Source of the DNA: Salticus scenicus
Lineage: Eukaryota > Arthropoda > Arachnida > Araneae > Salticidae
Direction of reading: 5' to 3'
DNA: 64,000 nucleotides
Assembly (NCBI GenBank): GCA_963930645.1
Contig: OZ005655.1
Span: 131,389,626-131,453,625 of the forward strand
This document shows, in pieces, positions 41,640-53,424 of the stretch. The translations under genes were made by a program, and so were the position numbers. The notes under the pieces are model-generated. The model saw only the letters and a list, made by a program, of their open reading frames with translations, did no database searches and was not told the origin of the DNA. Position 1 is the stretch's first letter. Every line of letters starts with the position of its first letter.

Positions 41640-43502
41640 AGCTACTTTACTCAATCCACACACCACGTATATTTCTGTATAAGGAGGGAAATCGTTCCCT
41701 CAGATGTTCTCTCTTATTCACTCTATATAAAAATTCCATCAAATAATACAACCCGGTGTCTAATGTATCTAAATTTACTTTATGTAACCCTGTAAACTAA
41801 TTATTAGTTTTATACTCAACTTTTCTTTACGGAAAACATGTTTTTAATCAACTTTATAATGTATAATAAATTCATTATGATCACTAAGGCAGAATTCACT
41901 TATAAAATAGAGTCCAGAGTAATAATGCATCTAAATTCTTTTGTTCTCGAGGCACTGTCATTTTATAACACCAAAACTTTTACATGTATTTCTATGTAAT
42001 TCATAAATATGTTTATACCAAATTTTAAATCAATCGGATGACTTTTATGACTGCTCTCGTGCTACAGACGAACTAACACACAGATATATTACAAATTTTT
42101 GGGCTTAAGTTTTCATTGATTTTTCGACAATTAAAATAATACAAATTTTAAAAATATTATTTTATTTAAAATCTAGAGATGAAAAAAAAGAATACAAATT
42201 TCTTTAAATAAAATTAAATATTCAACAGAAAAAAAAAATTATGCTTCCAAATGTACAAATCTTGTTAAAAAGCGGAGAACAAATTAATTATTTGATTCAA
42301 TTAAAAAAGAAAAAAAAAAAAAAGACTACTCACAGGCAGTCCTTGCTGAAACATATTGTCATTAAAAACGAATTAAGATAATTATGTCTAGGAAAAATTT
42401 ACTTCATGTCATAAACTTTCAATTATTAAAGATTTTTTTTTTTTTTTTTTTAGTTAATAATAAATTCAATGTTCACAATGTTATTCTTGAAGGCTTTATT
42501 TATTAAAAAGATTACATTTTGTGTAATTAAGCAATCAAAGTAAAAAAAAAAAAAAAGAAAGAAAGAAGTGCTAAAAATCCGACAATTGTTGAATCCAAAC
42601 TTTTTTCTTATTATGTTATTATGCTAAACATTTTACTTCATTTTTGTTTTATTTTATTTCAATTAAACATTACTTTTTTTAATCATTTTTAATTTATTAT
42701 CTTATTTTTACAGTTTAAACACATTCTCTTCAATTTTAGATCTCTCATGTAGTGTTGTGAGCGTTTCTTAACTCGAAATAAATTACATGTTTTTTTTTTT
42801 TTTCAAACTTTTGTAATATATGCTTATTATGAAGCAAGGTCGGAAGTTTGCATAGATTGTTTCTACTTTCTAACTCAACGAACTCGTTGCATCGTTTAAC
42901 CTTCAGTGTACTTTGCCATACGTGATCCTGATCATACAACAAACTGGCAGGATGGCAGAAAGACAGACAGATAGATTAATTGAATTAATAATCACTCTTA
43001 AACAGTTTTGGAAAAAGTTAAAAATTCTTAACACAAACAGAAATGCAATTTCAACAATTTCAAACAGTACCCCTTAATGTATCTGTATATTTTGTTGTAG
43101 CCCTGTAAATCTCAACACTGAAATACTATTGTCTATAGAAAACATGTTTATAGCATATTAATAATAAATGCAAATTTTATTATGAGTTGTGCACTAGAAA
43201 ATTGATTAAATATAATTTATAAAAATGCCTCTTATAAAACACAGTGAACTCGAAATTAATTTCTTAACTCAGTGTAACTTTCTGTGTACAGGGCGATCGG
43301 TGTCCCTGTACACAAACCAGTTGTATTACTTATACTATTTTAAATTGGGAACATTTCATAGTGAACTTGAATAACATATATCATATTCAAGAAGGCCTGG
43401 AAATATTTACATGGTCTGGTGGCGGAAAGACAGAGAAACCGAAATAAACACTTTTTAACATTCTCAGAAAATTAAAAAAATTACTGAACAAATTTGCGCA
43501 AG

Positions 43503-43534
<32 letters not shown>

Positions 43535-43809
43535 CAGACAGACAGAAAGCAGACAGATACACGAATTCAAATCAAAATCTCTCTTAAATTTTTTTAAATG
43601 TATTAAAAGCACTTAATGAAAACGAAAATGCAATTGAAGCAATTATATTTGTGTGTGCCCTTGTAAATCTTAATGCTTATCGTACTGTATTCTATATATA
43701 TATTCGTATGAGGAAAATTTCAATTTCATTAGGATTTGTTCAAAATAGAGGTATTAATACATAGTAAATGCTTTGGAATTCTTTTGGGTGTCCCTGCTTT
43801 TGATAAATT
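41640..43809. repeat. Old, diverged dispersed repeats in AT-rich DNA
   Basis: Segments with 'TGTATCTRTATTT...GTARCCCTGTAAAYT', 'GAAAACATGTTT' and 'CAGACAGACAGATA' text recur near 41745, 42060, 42960-43160 and 43540-43690, and again at 45490. Homopolymer runs lie at 42434-42452 and 43505-43529. The repeats are too decayed to delimit. No gene is seen, including in the frame at 42745-42942. Confidence 0.4.
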
Positions 43810-43850
43810 ATTGGTAGATATGTTGTTGTTGTTTTCGTGTCCATGAATTT

Positions 43851-45150
43851 TCAGATGACACCAAAGGTCTGGATGATTGAGGCTGCCAACTTTGGGGCTT
43901 CTTGGCTGTAGAGAACAGCTCTTAGATTGCCCTCAAGTGGTACCAATCCCAATTTCAAAACATGTGGAGTGAGGTCTGGGCACTCGAAAATGTGTCTCGG
44001 TGTTAACATGACATCCGGGCAGTTTCTACAAAGAACGTACGTTCTGGTCTTGTCCGGGAAGACCTTCATCCCTCTAAAATGATTGGTTCTAAGTCTAGTT
44101 ATAACTGATGTCAAAGTTCTAGGGCAATTGAAGTCGGTGACAAGTGGCTTCTTATAGATGTGAGGTAGAAATCTGTTTTGGGCCGTTGCGTTTGAGAGTG
44201 TGATAGTGTTACCCGGTTGATCGTTTTCACGGGCTTCTTTGGCCAATGAGTTGGCACACTCATTACCTTTGATGTTGAAGTGAGCAGGGATCCACTGAAG
44301 ATGACATGATTTTCCCCTAATATTCAGACTCTCAAGCAGTACATTTATCGCAGAAGTGATGTCTTATCTTTTATGATTTCTTCTAAGGCCGATTTACAGT
44401 CAGAAAAGATCACTAGTCCATCAGTGAGGCCTGAGAAATTGAAGTCATTCAAGTAGAGCGTGACAGCTTCCTTAATAGCTAAGAGCTCACTGGTAAAATT
44501 TGAAACTATCAGACCTGTATTCGATTAAATTGGTATTTACTTCCATCCGGAAGAAGAAAGAGGATGCCTGCAACTCCTTTATTGAGGAATTTGTCTGACG
44601 ATCATTCGGTGTATGCAATTGCCAAGTTGCCTTGGGAGAGCTTTTCAAGGGTTTCAAGGCCTTTTTGTTTATAAGTATTGGGCGTCTTCCTTTTTTGAGC
44701 ATGGTTTTAATAAGTTCAAGCTAATCCTTGTTTCTTTTGATGGTTTTCTGGGAAAAAGGGACTCTTGAAGAAAATTAAGGGAAGAATGTTCCATATTATT
44801 ACGGCTTATGATAGCTCGATCACGCTGGAGAGTTGAGGATCTTTTGAGTCTGGCTGAGCCTTGCCTTTCATTAAAAACCCTGGTAGAGATATGATCCAAG
44901 TTGTTACAACGGAGTCCATTGGTGAGCTTGATGGTGGTAAGATTGCGTCTGCTCTGGCTCTCCAAGGTAGGTAGGCCGCATTCCAGTTTAGGCTTTACAT
45001 TATTGGTTGAGGATACTGCTTCTATAATAATTTTTGATGCTCTGTGTTGGACAGAGTCCATTTCGAAGATTCGGAGCCCGGATTCCATATAGAAGCGGCA
45101 TATTCAAGCACAGGTCTAATGATGGTGCAATATGTGTTTTTACAGTAGTA
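43851..45150 (-). pseudogene. LINE pol fragment: RT C-terminal region, RNase H and terminal zinc motif
   Basis: From the right, IIRPVLEYAASIWNPG and VQHRASKIIIEAVSSTNN mark the post-RT region. RNase H follows with ELLAIKEA (about 44470), SDCKSALEEI (about 44400) and LQWIPAHFNIKGNECANSLA (about 44250-44310). The last part, RLRTNHFRGMKVFPDKTRTY with CRNCPDVMLTPRHIFECPDL, is a C-x2-C...H-x4-C motif found at the end of many arthropod jockey-type pols. At least two frameshifts separate 44669-45088, 44250-44500 and 43851-44246. It is non-functional. Confidence 0.85.
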
Positions 45151-45359
45151 GGTGTATACCCTATCCTTGGAAAAGGGGTGCCAGAGCCTCAGAAAGGTTG
45201 GACTTCTCGGTTAGTGTTCCTTTTAGTCAGGCACCTACCCATCGGCCTGTCCGGCTTGGGAGACCCTACCGGTAGCAAGCTACCACCAGCATAGCACACC
45301 GGGTCAAAGGTGCATGCAAGCCTCACCGCCCCGACAAGGCAGGAACATCGTCGGTGAGG
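45150..45359 (-). promoter_or_regulatory. GC-rich LINE leader (probable 5' UTR with internal promoter)
   Basis: This block is far richer in G and C than the window. On the minus strand it reads CTCACCGACGATGTTCCTGC through GGTAGCTTGCTACCGGTAGG to GGTAGGTGCCTGACTAAAAG. GGTAGCTTGCTACC is a perfect palindrome. Its place at the 5' end, next to the target duplication, fits a LINE 5' UTR; promoter activity is an inference. The small frames on both strands are incidental. Confidence 0.55.
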
Positions 45360-45371
45360 ATTGGTAGATAT

Positions 45372-46150
45372 ATATGTCATATATAATTTATGTACATGCC
45401 TTATTGTGTATTTAAATATAGTCCTATATTAATAACACACAGCATACAACCTAAAAATGCATTTCCAGCAAATTTTCGAGCATAGTCATCCTGTATTCAA
45501 ATTCTTTCGGGTAACCCTGTAGACAAATGGCAAATGATTTGCATACGATATTTTACACGAAACATGCTTTCGTGCATACAAAAAATATATGTTCATATAA
45601 TTTTGTTTGTTCACATTCTCTGTCATAAATCGCCTGCTGATTTCTACCGAATCCGGGTTAAAAACGGAAAAAAATGAAAATAAATCAGAAATATCAGTCC
45701 TATCGTTTCAGTACCAAATGAAAGGGGGCGATTCTTCTGAATCCAGGGGCACAAACAGTTTTTCGACATGACAATTACATTTTTAAAAATTAACTAAAGT
45801 GGAAAATTTAGATGGCAACACTTCATTTTAATATTTTCATACTTTTTAGTGCGAATCAATCTAATAGAAATAGTATTTAATTTTTTTTTATTATATTATT
45901 AATCATTTTAAAAGTAAAATGGGGTTTTTATTTAATATTTTTTTACCCAATTATCCGGCTGAACTAAAAAAGTATGGCGTTAGCTAGATTTTGTCCTGAT
46001 AAATAAGTGTGCCATTTTTCATAGCGGTCGCTTGAACGGCGTAGATTTGTATGCGAACTAAAAATCCGGGCAAACAAACAATGAGCTTTATATGTTCTAA
46101 AAGTTCCAATACTACAACTTAAAGAAATCATTGTCCATGATTTTTTTTTA
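45372..46150. other. Intergenic DNA
   Basis: The first part continues the decayed repeats seen left of the LINE; the rest is AT-rich. No gene is recognised. Confidence 0.4.
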
Positions 46151-46154
46151 ATTA

Positions 46155-47033
46155 AATTTTATTGTCTGATTCTGTGGAAGATAAGCACAGGAGTAGAAGA
46201 CCTGAAGTTGCTACACCAGCCTTTCTGCAAGACACTCAAGGAAGAACATTACAAACTCCTCAAAAATCTGTTAGGTGTTTGGCACAAGAAATGGGCGTGG
46301 GTCGGCACATAAGGCTTTCAGAGCTTTGAATTTCCGTGCTTATCGTGTAAAAATGGTATAGGAGATATAGCCGCCAGACGTTGAGAGTGGACGCCAGTGG
46401 TTCCGTAGATTTATTCGCAACAATATCAACATTTTGGACAAAACATTTTTCTCCGGTGAGGCACGGTTTCATTTGAGCGGTTACCTGAACACGCAAAACT
46501 CTCGTTTTTGGGCAACGACCAATCTTCATTCATTGAAGCAAAAACCTTTACATTCTGAAAAATTTGGCGTATGGTGTGCTGTATTACGTAAAATGATTAT
46601 TGGACCTCTGTTTTTTGAATCAACTTTGATGGTTCTATATACTACCTAACTTATCTAGCAATTTGTTGCATTGCTAGAAGTAAATGAACGAGATACTTAG
46701 CTCCAACAAGATGAAGCAACAGCATGCCGTACAAGTAATGAAACCATGGATATGCTTGAAGATTTTTTTGGCGATTGACTCATCTCAAGAAATCTTTGGC
46801 CACCTCGATTCCCTGATCTGAGTATTCTGAACTTTTTTTCTGTGGGGATATTTAAAGAACAAAGTTTATACAGATAATCCTCAAACAATAAATGACCTAA
46901 AAATTTCCATTCCTCAAAGAATACAAGAAGTCACTCCCAGCATGTTAAAACGTGTTTCTAAAAACATACGCAAACGAGTTCAGCTTCGCCTCCTCGGAAA
47001 AGGTAGGCATTTTAAACATTTATTATACATGTA
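46155..47033 (+). pseudogene. Tc1/mariner-superfamily transposase relic
   Basis: Several pieces across frames match one transposase: NFRAYRVKMV and PPDVESGRQWFRRFI (46330-46415), ARFHLSGYLNTQNSRFWA (46460-46520), FGVWCAVLRKMIIGPLFFES (46561-46620), QQDEATACRTSNETMDML (46706-46760), SRNLWPPRFPDLSILNFF (46787-46840), and a C-terminal SKNTRSHSQ-like end. The first catalytic residue, normally in FxDEA, is lost (FFSGEA); the second survives in QQDEAT and the third in PPRFPDL. There are multiple stops. The protein would have cut and pasted DNA at TA. Confidence 0.8.
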
Positions 47034-47224
47034 ATTTCTGTATTTTTTCCTCCGTTATTTTAAATGTGCCTTTCATCATTAGCATAAAAATAATTGTTCT
47101 AAAGTTTGTTGTTTTGTAAATAAAAATACATCAGTGTCAGTACTGGAACTTTTAGGACACACTGGCTATATATAGAAAAATCAGATTTATGGGAAATTTT
47201 AAGATTACGCTGCTCTGCATGTAA

Positions 47225-47762
47225 ATTGCCGACAACACCATTTTTGCAAATTCTTATGTAAAATGACCTCCTGAATCCGAATATGACGCCCATGTTGTCC
47301 TATCACCCACTGGTTTTTAGAAACGGCCCCTACTTTTATTGCTTTTCGGTAATTTTATGGCGATAAATTTTATTTTTAGGTTGGGGATTATTTTAACTGT
47401 TAAATATCTTATGAGGTGCTACAGAGTTGAAAAATTCTAAAACATGAGCATTTGCGGCAAGGGGAAAATTTAGGGGGTATTTGCCATTGAAATTATATAT
47501 TACATTTCTCTTTACTTTTTAATCTATTATTAATGTTATTTATTAAACATCATATTTTTTTTTGTTTTTAAGCGTTAAATTAATTCTTTTTCATTCTCCA
47601 AATCAAATTCGTGGCCATAAAATTACCGAACAGTGATAAGAATTGGGGGAGGGGTGGAGTCCCGAGAAAACCGTGGGGGACTAGGCAAAATGGGAGTCAT
47701 ATTCGGATTCAGGAGGTCATTCTACATTAGAATCAGCAAAAACAATATCAGGTTCGTTTTTT
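47225..47762. mobile_element. Foldback-like element
   Basis: ATGACCTCCTGAATCCGAAT (left, about 47264) has its complement at 47695-47721 with almost no mismatches over ~36 bp. Weaker pairing extends outward and inward, including CGGTAATTTTATGGC at 47348 and its complement near 47620. No coding sequence is present. Confidence 0.65.
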
Positions 47763-48969
47763 ATTTTTATTTTTTTTTATTATTTTTTTTTCCAGCGCAG
47801 TATTATTATTAGTAGTAAGTATTTTTTAGTACTATATTTTATGAATTCAAATTACGTTTTTTGTCATATTAAATAGAGCGAAAATTTTTAACACACTACA
47901 ATGTTTTATTCTAAATATAGGTTTTTAAACCCTACAGGAAAGAGATGAAAATGAAATAAAAGCATTTCTACACCTCATTAAGTAAAACCTAGATATCATT
48001 TCACAACAACACAATCGATAAGTTTTTTTTTTTTTTTTTTTTCTCTCCTTGTTGCAGATGCTTCTCTGCATTTTTATATATTTGTATGCGATCAAGTGTC
48101 ATAAAAATATATCAAAGCATTTTAATATTTTTTGTAATTTTTTTACTGCATTATGAACAATTTTTCTTTACTAAGTAAATGAGAAAAAAAAAATATTAAC
48201 AATGTAATTTTTAAATTCTCTTAATACAGGTTTTTATCCTTAAATTTTTTCCGCTTATTTGATTTGCAGCTGTTTCTCTTCTGACAATTGATTTTATGAA
48301 AAAAATAGCGTTCTTTTAGATTAATTAGCTTTAAAAAGCGAAATTTTAGAAATTTTCATTAATTAAGTTCCAAACATTTTTTCTAATGGTAGAAATATAT
48401 TTAAAAAACCACTTTTTTTAATCTTTTGCTCATTTATGAATAATTAGTTATATGTAAATTTTCCAATTACTCTAAAGGGATTTTTAATGATCTCAAAACT
48501 GAACTACCCAATTTCATGCCAATGCGATTATTGCAGATTTATTATAAAATACTTTTTTATTATATTAAATAATAGGAAATAGAAAAAAAAATTATAATCT
48601 TTCCTTAAACATGTTTAAAATAAAAATGAAAAAAAAAGGATTTTTTTGTGTTGAAATTAATCGAAATTCTAAACGGCAAAGATGAAAGTAATTAAATCTA
48701 TATTTAAAACAACATAAAACATTAACTTCTAAAATTTTAAAACAAAATAAATTAAATTAAAATTAAAAATATAATTATAAACACATAAAACAAATAATTT
48801 GGTTTGTCACTCACACGACTTTCTCTTACACTGAAATTTAATACTATAAATACAGAATGAAGATTAAGGGGTAAGATAACGAGTACTGTTATGTAAACCT
48901 GTGTTATAACAGAATATTAGTGAAAAACTTGGCGTGGGATTATAAAAACAAGGTAAACAGCAACGTCTA
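47763..48969. other. AT-rich intergenic DNA
   Basis: Many homopolymer runs (for example T at 48024-48042). No gene or delimited repeat. Confidence 0.4.
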
Positions 48970-48974
48970 GAACG

Positions 48975-49365
48975 CCAAATAGAAATAATAGGAAAGCAGA
49001 CAGCTGTTTCGGTAGCATTTAGCGTACCGTCTTCAGTGCATAAAGAAATGACAAAGAAGGGCTACTGTGTATAGGAAAGGGATCGAATTCAGCTCAGGAT
49101 GATCAGCCAATAGGATTACACGGAATGTGGGTGATTAGCCAATACGATATTACGAAACAGTAGTTGCGAAAAATATGGAAGAAATTATCCGTCCACATTT
49201 CCTTAATTTCTTCCATATTTTTCACAACTAGTATTTCGTAATTTCGTATTGGCCAATCATGACATCCCGCGTAATCCTATTGGGTGATTATCCTGAGCTG
49301 AATTCAATCCCTTTCCTATATATAGGAGCACTTCTCTCTCATTTCTTTATGCATGGAAGAAAGAG
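48975..49365. mobile_element. Palindrome of two Penelope-like 3' ends
   Basis: The left arm carries GACAGCTGTTTCGGTAGC and CGTACCGTCTTCAGTG, as at the ends of the 38467-39795 element. The sequence then mirrors itself around 49197: GGAAGAAATTA and ATATTTTTCACAACTA match in reverse, as do CAGCTCAGGATGATCAGCCAATAGG and the block at 49279-49305. No endonuclease is left, only the tails joined head to head. Confidence 0.7.
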
Positions 49366-49499
49366 AGCTGGTGATTTCTACAGATTGCCGAATAACACTA
49401 GGGAAATGATCCGGGATTGAAACCACGCTTGCAGGCAGTAGCAGGTTCACAGGCCCCCTTATTTCAAGAATAAGCGTAACAGGCTTATTCGTAAAGTCA

Positions 49500-50130
49500 A
49501 AACTGCAATTTCTGTACACATATTCCGGCCAATAACGGCCCAAATGGGATGGCTTATAATAATAAAGACAAGACTGAAAGTATTGCTGAAATTCTTAGAA
49601 ATCAGTTCTCATCTCATTCTGATATTGTTAACCCAATGGTTGACTTCATGGTCGACAATAGGGTACAAAATTTACTTCTCTGTGAAACACCTAACACCTT
49701 ACATCTTGCGACCTCTTCCGAGGTCCAGGAATACATCAAAGGGCTTAAGAAAAATAAGGCACCCGGTGAGGACCAAATTACCACTAACATGTTAATCAAC
49801 TTACCACTTCATTTCATTTTCTATATCTCAATACTCATTAACTGAATGTTTAACCTGAATATATTTCCAGATCTCTGGAAAAGATCTGTCGTTGTTCCCT
49901 TACTGAAGGGAGGAGGACAAGACAGCCATTCTCCTTCGAGTTATCGACCTATATCTCTCCTTTCATGTCTTTCGAAGGTTTACGAATATGTTCTCGTCCG
50001 CCGATTGAATGAATTCCTTGACTCTAATCATATAATCATACCCGAACAGTTCGGTTTCAGAAATCGTCATTCCACGCAACATCAGTTGTGGAGAGTGGCG
50101 GAATTCATTCACGATGGATACCAAACAAGC
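49500..50130 (+). pseudogene. Jockey-like reverse transcriptase N-terminal fragment
   Basis: The frame gives NGPNGMAYNNKDKTESIAEI, then GLKKNKAPGEDQITTNML, LWKRSVVVPLLKGGGQD, SSYRPISLLSCLSKVYEYVL and IIPEQFGFRNRHSTQHQL (about 50035-50090). These are the RT 0 to RT 2 blocks of jockey-clade non-LTR elements. A TGA at 49843-49845 interrupts it. The sequence stops matching after HDGYQTS near 50130, before the catalytic FADD box. It is a truncated, dead fragment. Confidence 0.85.
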
Positions 50131-50456
50131 GGTATGAAGAAGATTAGAGATACCCAGGTCACATTTATTAATGGCTGTGTAGAACTTGCTAAAAAGTATA
50201 AAGATGAAGGAAAATATTTCAGGCATTATTAAACAATCCACTGGATACAGTTCTTTTATTCAGGAGGAAAATATATCATCTTCTTAAAGATGACAAATAT
50301 TGACTGTGAAAAATTATTAACAATATTTCTTTAATGCCAGTTAATATCAAGAATAAAATTCCACACAGCAAATTGAACAGCGGGAGAGGACGGGATTGAC
50401 AAATCAACTTCTTTTTACCAGCGAAGCAGGCAGAGAGATCTAAAGAGATCTGCTAG
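50131..50456 (+). mobile_element. Helitron-like 3' terminal segment
   Basis: The end reads CCAGCGAAGCAGGCAGAGAG followed by AGATCT-AAAG-AGATCT and then GCTAG (to 50456) and T. AGATCT-AAAG-AGATCT is a hairpin directly before CTAG, and CCAGCGAAGC is shared with the Helitron-like end at 15790. How far it extends to the left is unknown. Confidence 0.5.
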
Positions 50457-51204
50457 TACCCGAGTCGAAAAGTGACAACCGAATAAGTTGGCGTAGTTAA
50501 AATTAAGCCAAAAAGAATGCCAAACTGTTTCTTTGTCTTCGGTACATTTTAATACAAAATTTTTTAATATAATTTGTCGTTATGAAACTCGAACTAACTT
50601 GGCATAAAAAATATACGCCAGCTGTCAATCAAAGCAACGGATGTAGCCGGTTACAAAATTCGCGCCAACGAGACGTCAATAATCCATTCAAAATCTATTT
50701 TTAGAACCATAATCGTCTGCTCGAAAGTAATAATAGCTTTTTTTATGTAAACAGAAGCATTATAATTATTAACGGAAATTCCTATTTTTTGTTTTATTAA
50801 TACAGACATATGTTAGAAATAAGTTGGTAACGAATTTTGAAATACATTCTCAAAAAAATAAATTATAGCGAAAATGATTTAATTCTTTAGGGCAAGAAGT
50901 ACAGATAAAATTACTTTTCAAAAACCCTGGTTTAAAAATTCTTTATTTTACTCTGAGGAAAACATGCTTCTCTTAATAGACAATGAAATGCTATTTAATG
51001 AATCAGTTTTGATTTGAAAAGAAAACGGGAAGTTTTATTTAATTAATTAATTAAATTACTTAAATTTAAAAAGATATTTTTTTTTATTAATTATATTAAT
51101 CTCTTTTTTTCTTATTATAAAACTTGAAAAAATAAATTAACTTTTATAGAACATATGTGTGAACACTCACACATATCTCCCCTTCGACTGGCCCAAAAAA
51201 AAAA
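50457..51204. other. Intergenic DNA
   Basis: AT-rich; no gene, repeat or RNA recognised. Confidence 0.4.
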
Positions 51205-51900
51205 CTAGTTGGCATAGGTGGACTCTGCTCAGTTCTCCATCATATTTATATTCTCATAAATTTCTAGTGCGAGACATATTATAATCATGTTAAAAGAAAT
51301 GAATTTGACCAAAGCTTGATACAGTGACAGAATGAAATCCCCGCCTAATAGGCTATCCACCGTTCACTTCAATATATTTATCTTATTCTAATCTCTTAAT
51401 TTATTTTATCAGGGTCGATTCCGTTGTTTAGTTTTCATGATACTGTTTCCAATGCAATAATCCTCAAAATTCATATTTATATGAAAAATTTACAATTTCG
51501 CTAGGTTGATAAAATCGTAAATTACGAATAATTCACGAAATTTTCCTATTAGAATATTTGTATTCAACCATGTTCAAAGAAATATCATAAATGTAATTTT
51601 GAAGTTGTCTAATGTACTTATGATCCTCAAAATGGAAGTTTATGCTCAATTTTGCCTTATTCTGACATGTTAAGTAAATCGTAAATTCCAAATAACTTAC
51701 GAATTTTTTAAATTGGAAAAATCATAGTCTATGATATTCATGCCAGTATCCTAAATAATATTTCGAAAGTGGTTTGACATCTTTACGATGAAAATATCCC
51801 TCAAGATTGACGTTTATGTGAAATTTTGCTCTATTCTGCCATGTTAAGAAATTCGTAAATTTTCAATAACTTACGAAATTTTTACATTCGAAAATTCAAC
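51205..51900 (-). mobile_element. Family D repeat, copy 2 (reversed, truncated)
   Basis: It starts ACTAGTTGGCATAGGTGGAC and GAGTTCTCCATCAT-like text, the complement of the right end of 37168-38288, and follows that copy through its ACGAAATTTT/CTTAACATG blocks. The hairpin end is missing. A ~33-T run follows from about 51950. Confidence 0.7.
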
Positions 51901-51949
51901 GAAATTCCAAAAATCTTCCTTTTATAAGCCACAAAAACTTTCAGCTGAA

Positions 51950-51989
<40 letters not shown>

Positions 51990-53130
51990 AGTGTCTGTCT
52001 CTTTTTATCATTATCACTATTATTTCTTTGTAACTACATATACAGCTGCATATAAGATTCATACAAAAAGAATAATATAATTCCAGTCACTAACATTAGA
52101 ATCATATATTCAAAAATATTAAATTTACACATTACATTACATATGCGTACTGAAACAGAGAAAAATAATATAGACTATACATATTTTTTTCTTATATATT
52201 GTTGTAATCTACATTTGTTCTAACATATATTGTTGTAATATATATTGGTCTAACACACACTGGTTAAACACACATTGCTAGAGCACATATTTTTAGAACA
52301 CACACTGGCCAGTGTTAAACAAAATTATGCACAAAAAAAAAAAAAAAAAAAAAAAGAAGAAGAAGAAGGAGAAAGAAAAGAAAAGAAATAACATACAGAA
52401 AAATTTTCGTGTATATCACACAGGAAACATTTTAAAAGCGACGTCATTGGCAGTAAAATAATAATAATAATAATAATAATAATCTTCCCTAATCCTTACA
52501 AAAGTGTAAGTGTAACGATGTTAACTTAAGTCTAACATCCTAGCCGGACAGGGCGTGTTGAAAGACTTGCACTGTTAGGTACAGGCCTACGTCTCCCAGC
52601 AGAGTCCACAGACTCCTGTAGGGACACCTCACCAAATCGAAAAATGCCAAGTGTCATAAATGCTGAAAAAAAATGTCAACAAATTATAGATTCTCATGAC
52701 GTATTCATTGTTGCTCTCCCGGGAGGAAATTTTTGAACGAGACAACATATATCTAGGATAGGGTAATAAATAAGTACAAAGAAAACAAATTGACAAAAAT
52801 TTTGAGTGATGAGAGAGAATGCCAAAACAAGGGAAAAATTTAGACTGCAGAGTCAACAAACCAAACGTATGTTGTACACCAAAATTCAATCGCCAATTTA
52901 TAAAATTTAGTTGCATGTATATTATTATTACTATTATCATTAATTACTTTATATTCTTAATATCTATTCAATTGAATTGTCTCAATTATATATTTTTTAA
53001 ATATTCAACATTTGTTTAACATTAACCCATAAATAATAGATACTAAATTACAAATAAAAATGCATTATAATAGCTTGTTTAATAATTTAGAAATTCAAAA
53101 TATGATTTACAAACATTTACTTTATCATTG

Positions 53131-53168
<38 letters not shown>

Positions 53169-53420
53169 AATTATTATTAATAAATATTATATGTATTATT
53201 TCACAACACTGCAATCCAAGAAATAGTCTTTAAATGAAGAAGAAAAAGTAAAACGGTGTACCAGCCACACACAAAAAAACTAAAGGCGAGTTCCTGCTCA
53301 GGAAACAAATACATCCAAGACGTCTCCTAAAAATGCATTTATGATGCAAAATATATTCATCAAACTATTTGAGAAAAATTAATTGCGATTTCTTAAATTA
53401 TAAGAATGGGTAGAATTATT
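51901..53420. other. AT-rich DNA with simple repeats
   Basis: T-run 51950-51983, A-run with (GAA)n at 52330-52385, (ATA)n at 52460-52484, T-run 53130-53163. 52540-52625 is GC-richer (GCCGGACAGGGCGTG, CTCCTGTAGGGACACC) and may be the end of a retroposon. The frames at 52629 and 52819 are not supported as genes. Confidence 0.4.
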
Positions 53421-53424
53421 GCTA

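Larger units (their letters stand above)
43810..45371 (-). mobile_element. Internally deleted jockey-like LINE with 12-bp TSD
   Basis: ATTGGTAGATAT occurs at 43810-43821 and again at 45360-45371, bracketing 43822-45359. Read on the minus strand, a GC-rich leader (about 45150-45359) is followed by the end of the RT region, an RNase H domain, a CCHC-like segment and a tail ending in (AAC)n repeats beside the duplication. Both ends are thus present while endonuclease and most of RT are gone. This is a deletion derivative that was retroposed as such, or a deletion that followed insertion. Confidence 0.8.

Noticed and set aside
45034..45380. Small frames on both strands around the GC-rich block
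   Set aside because: GC-rich DNA has few chance stops; the block is better explained as a LINE leader.
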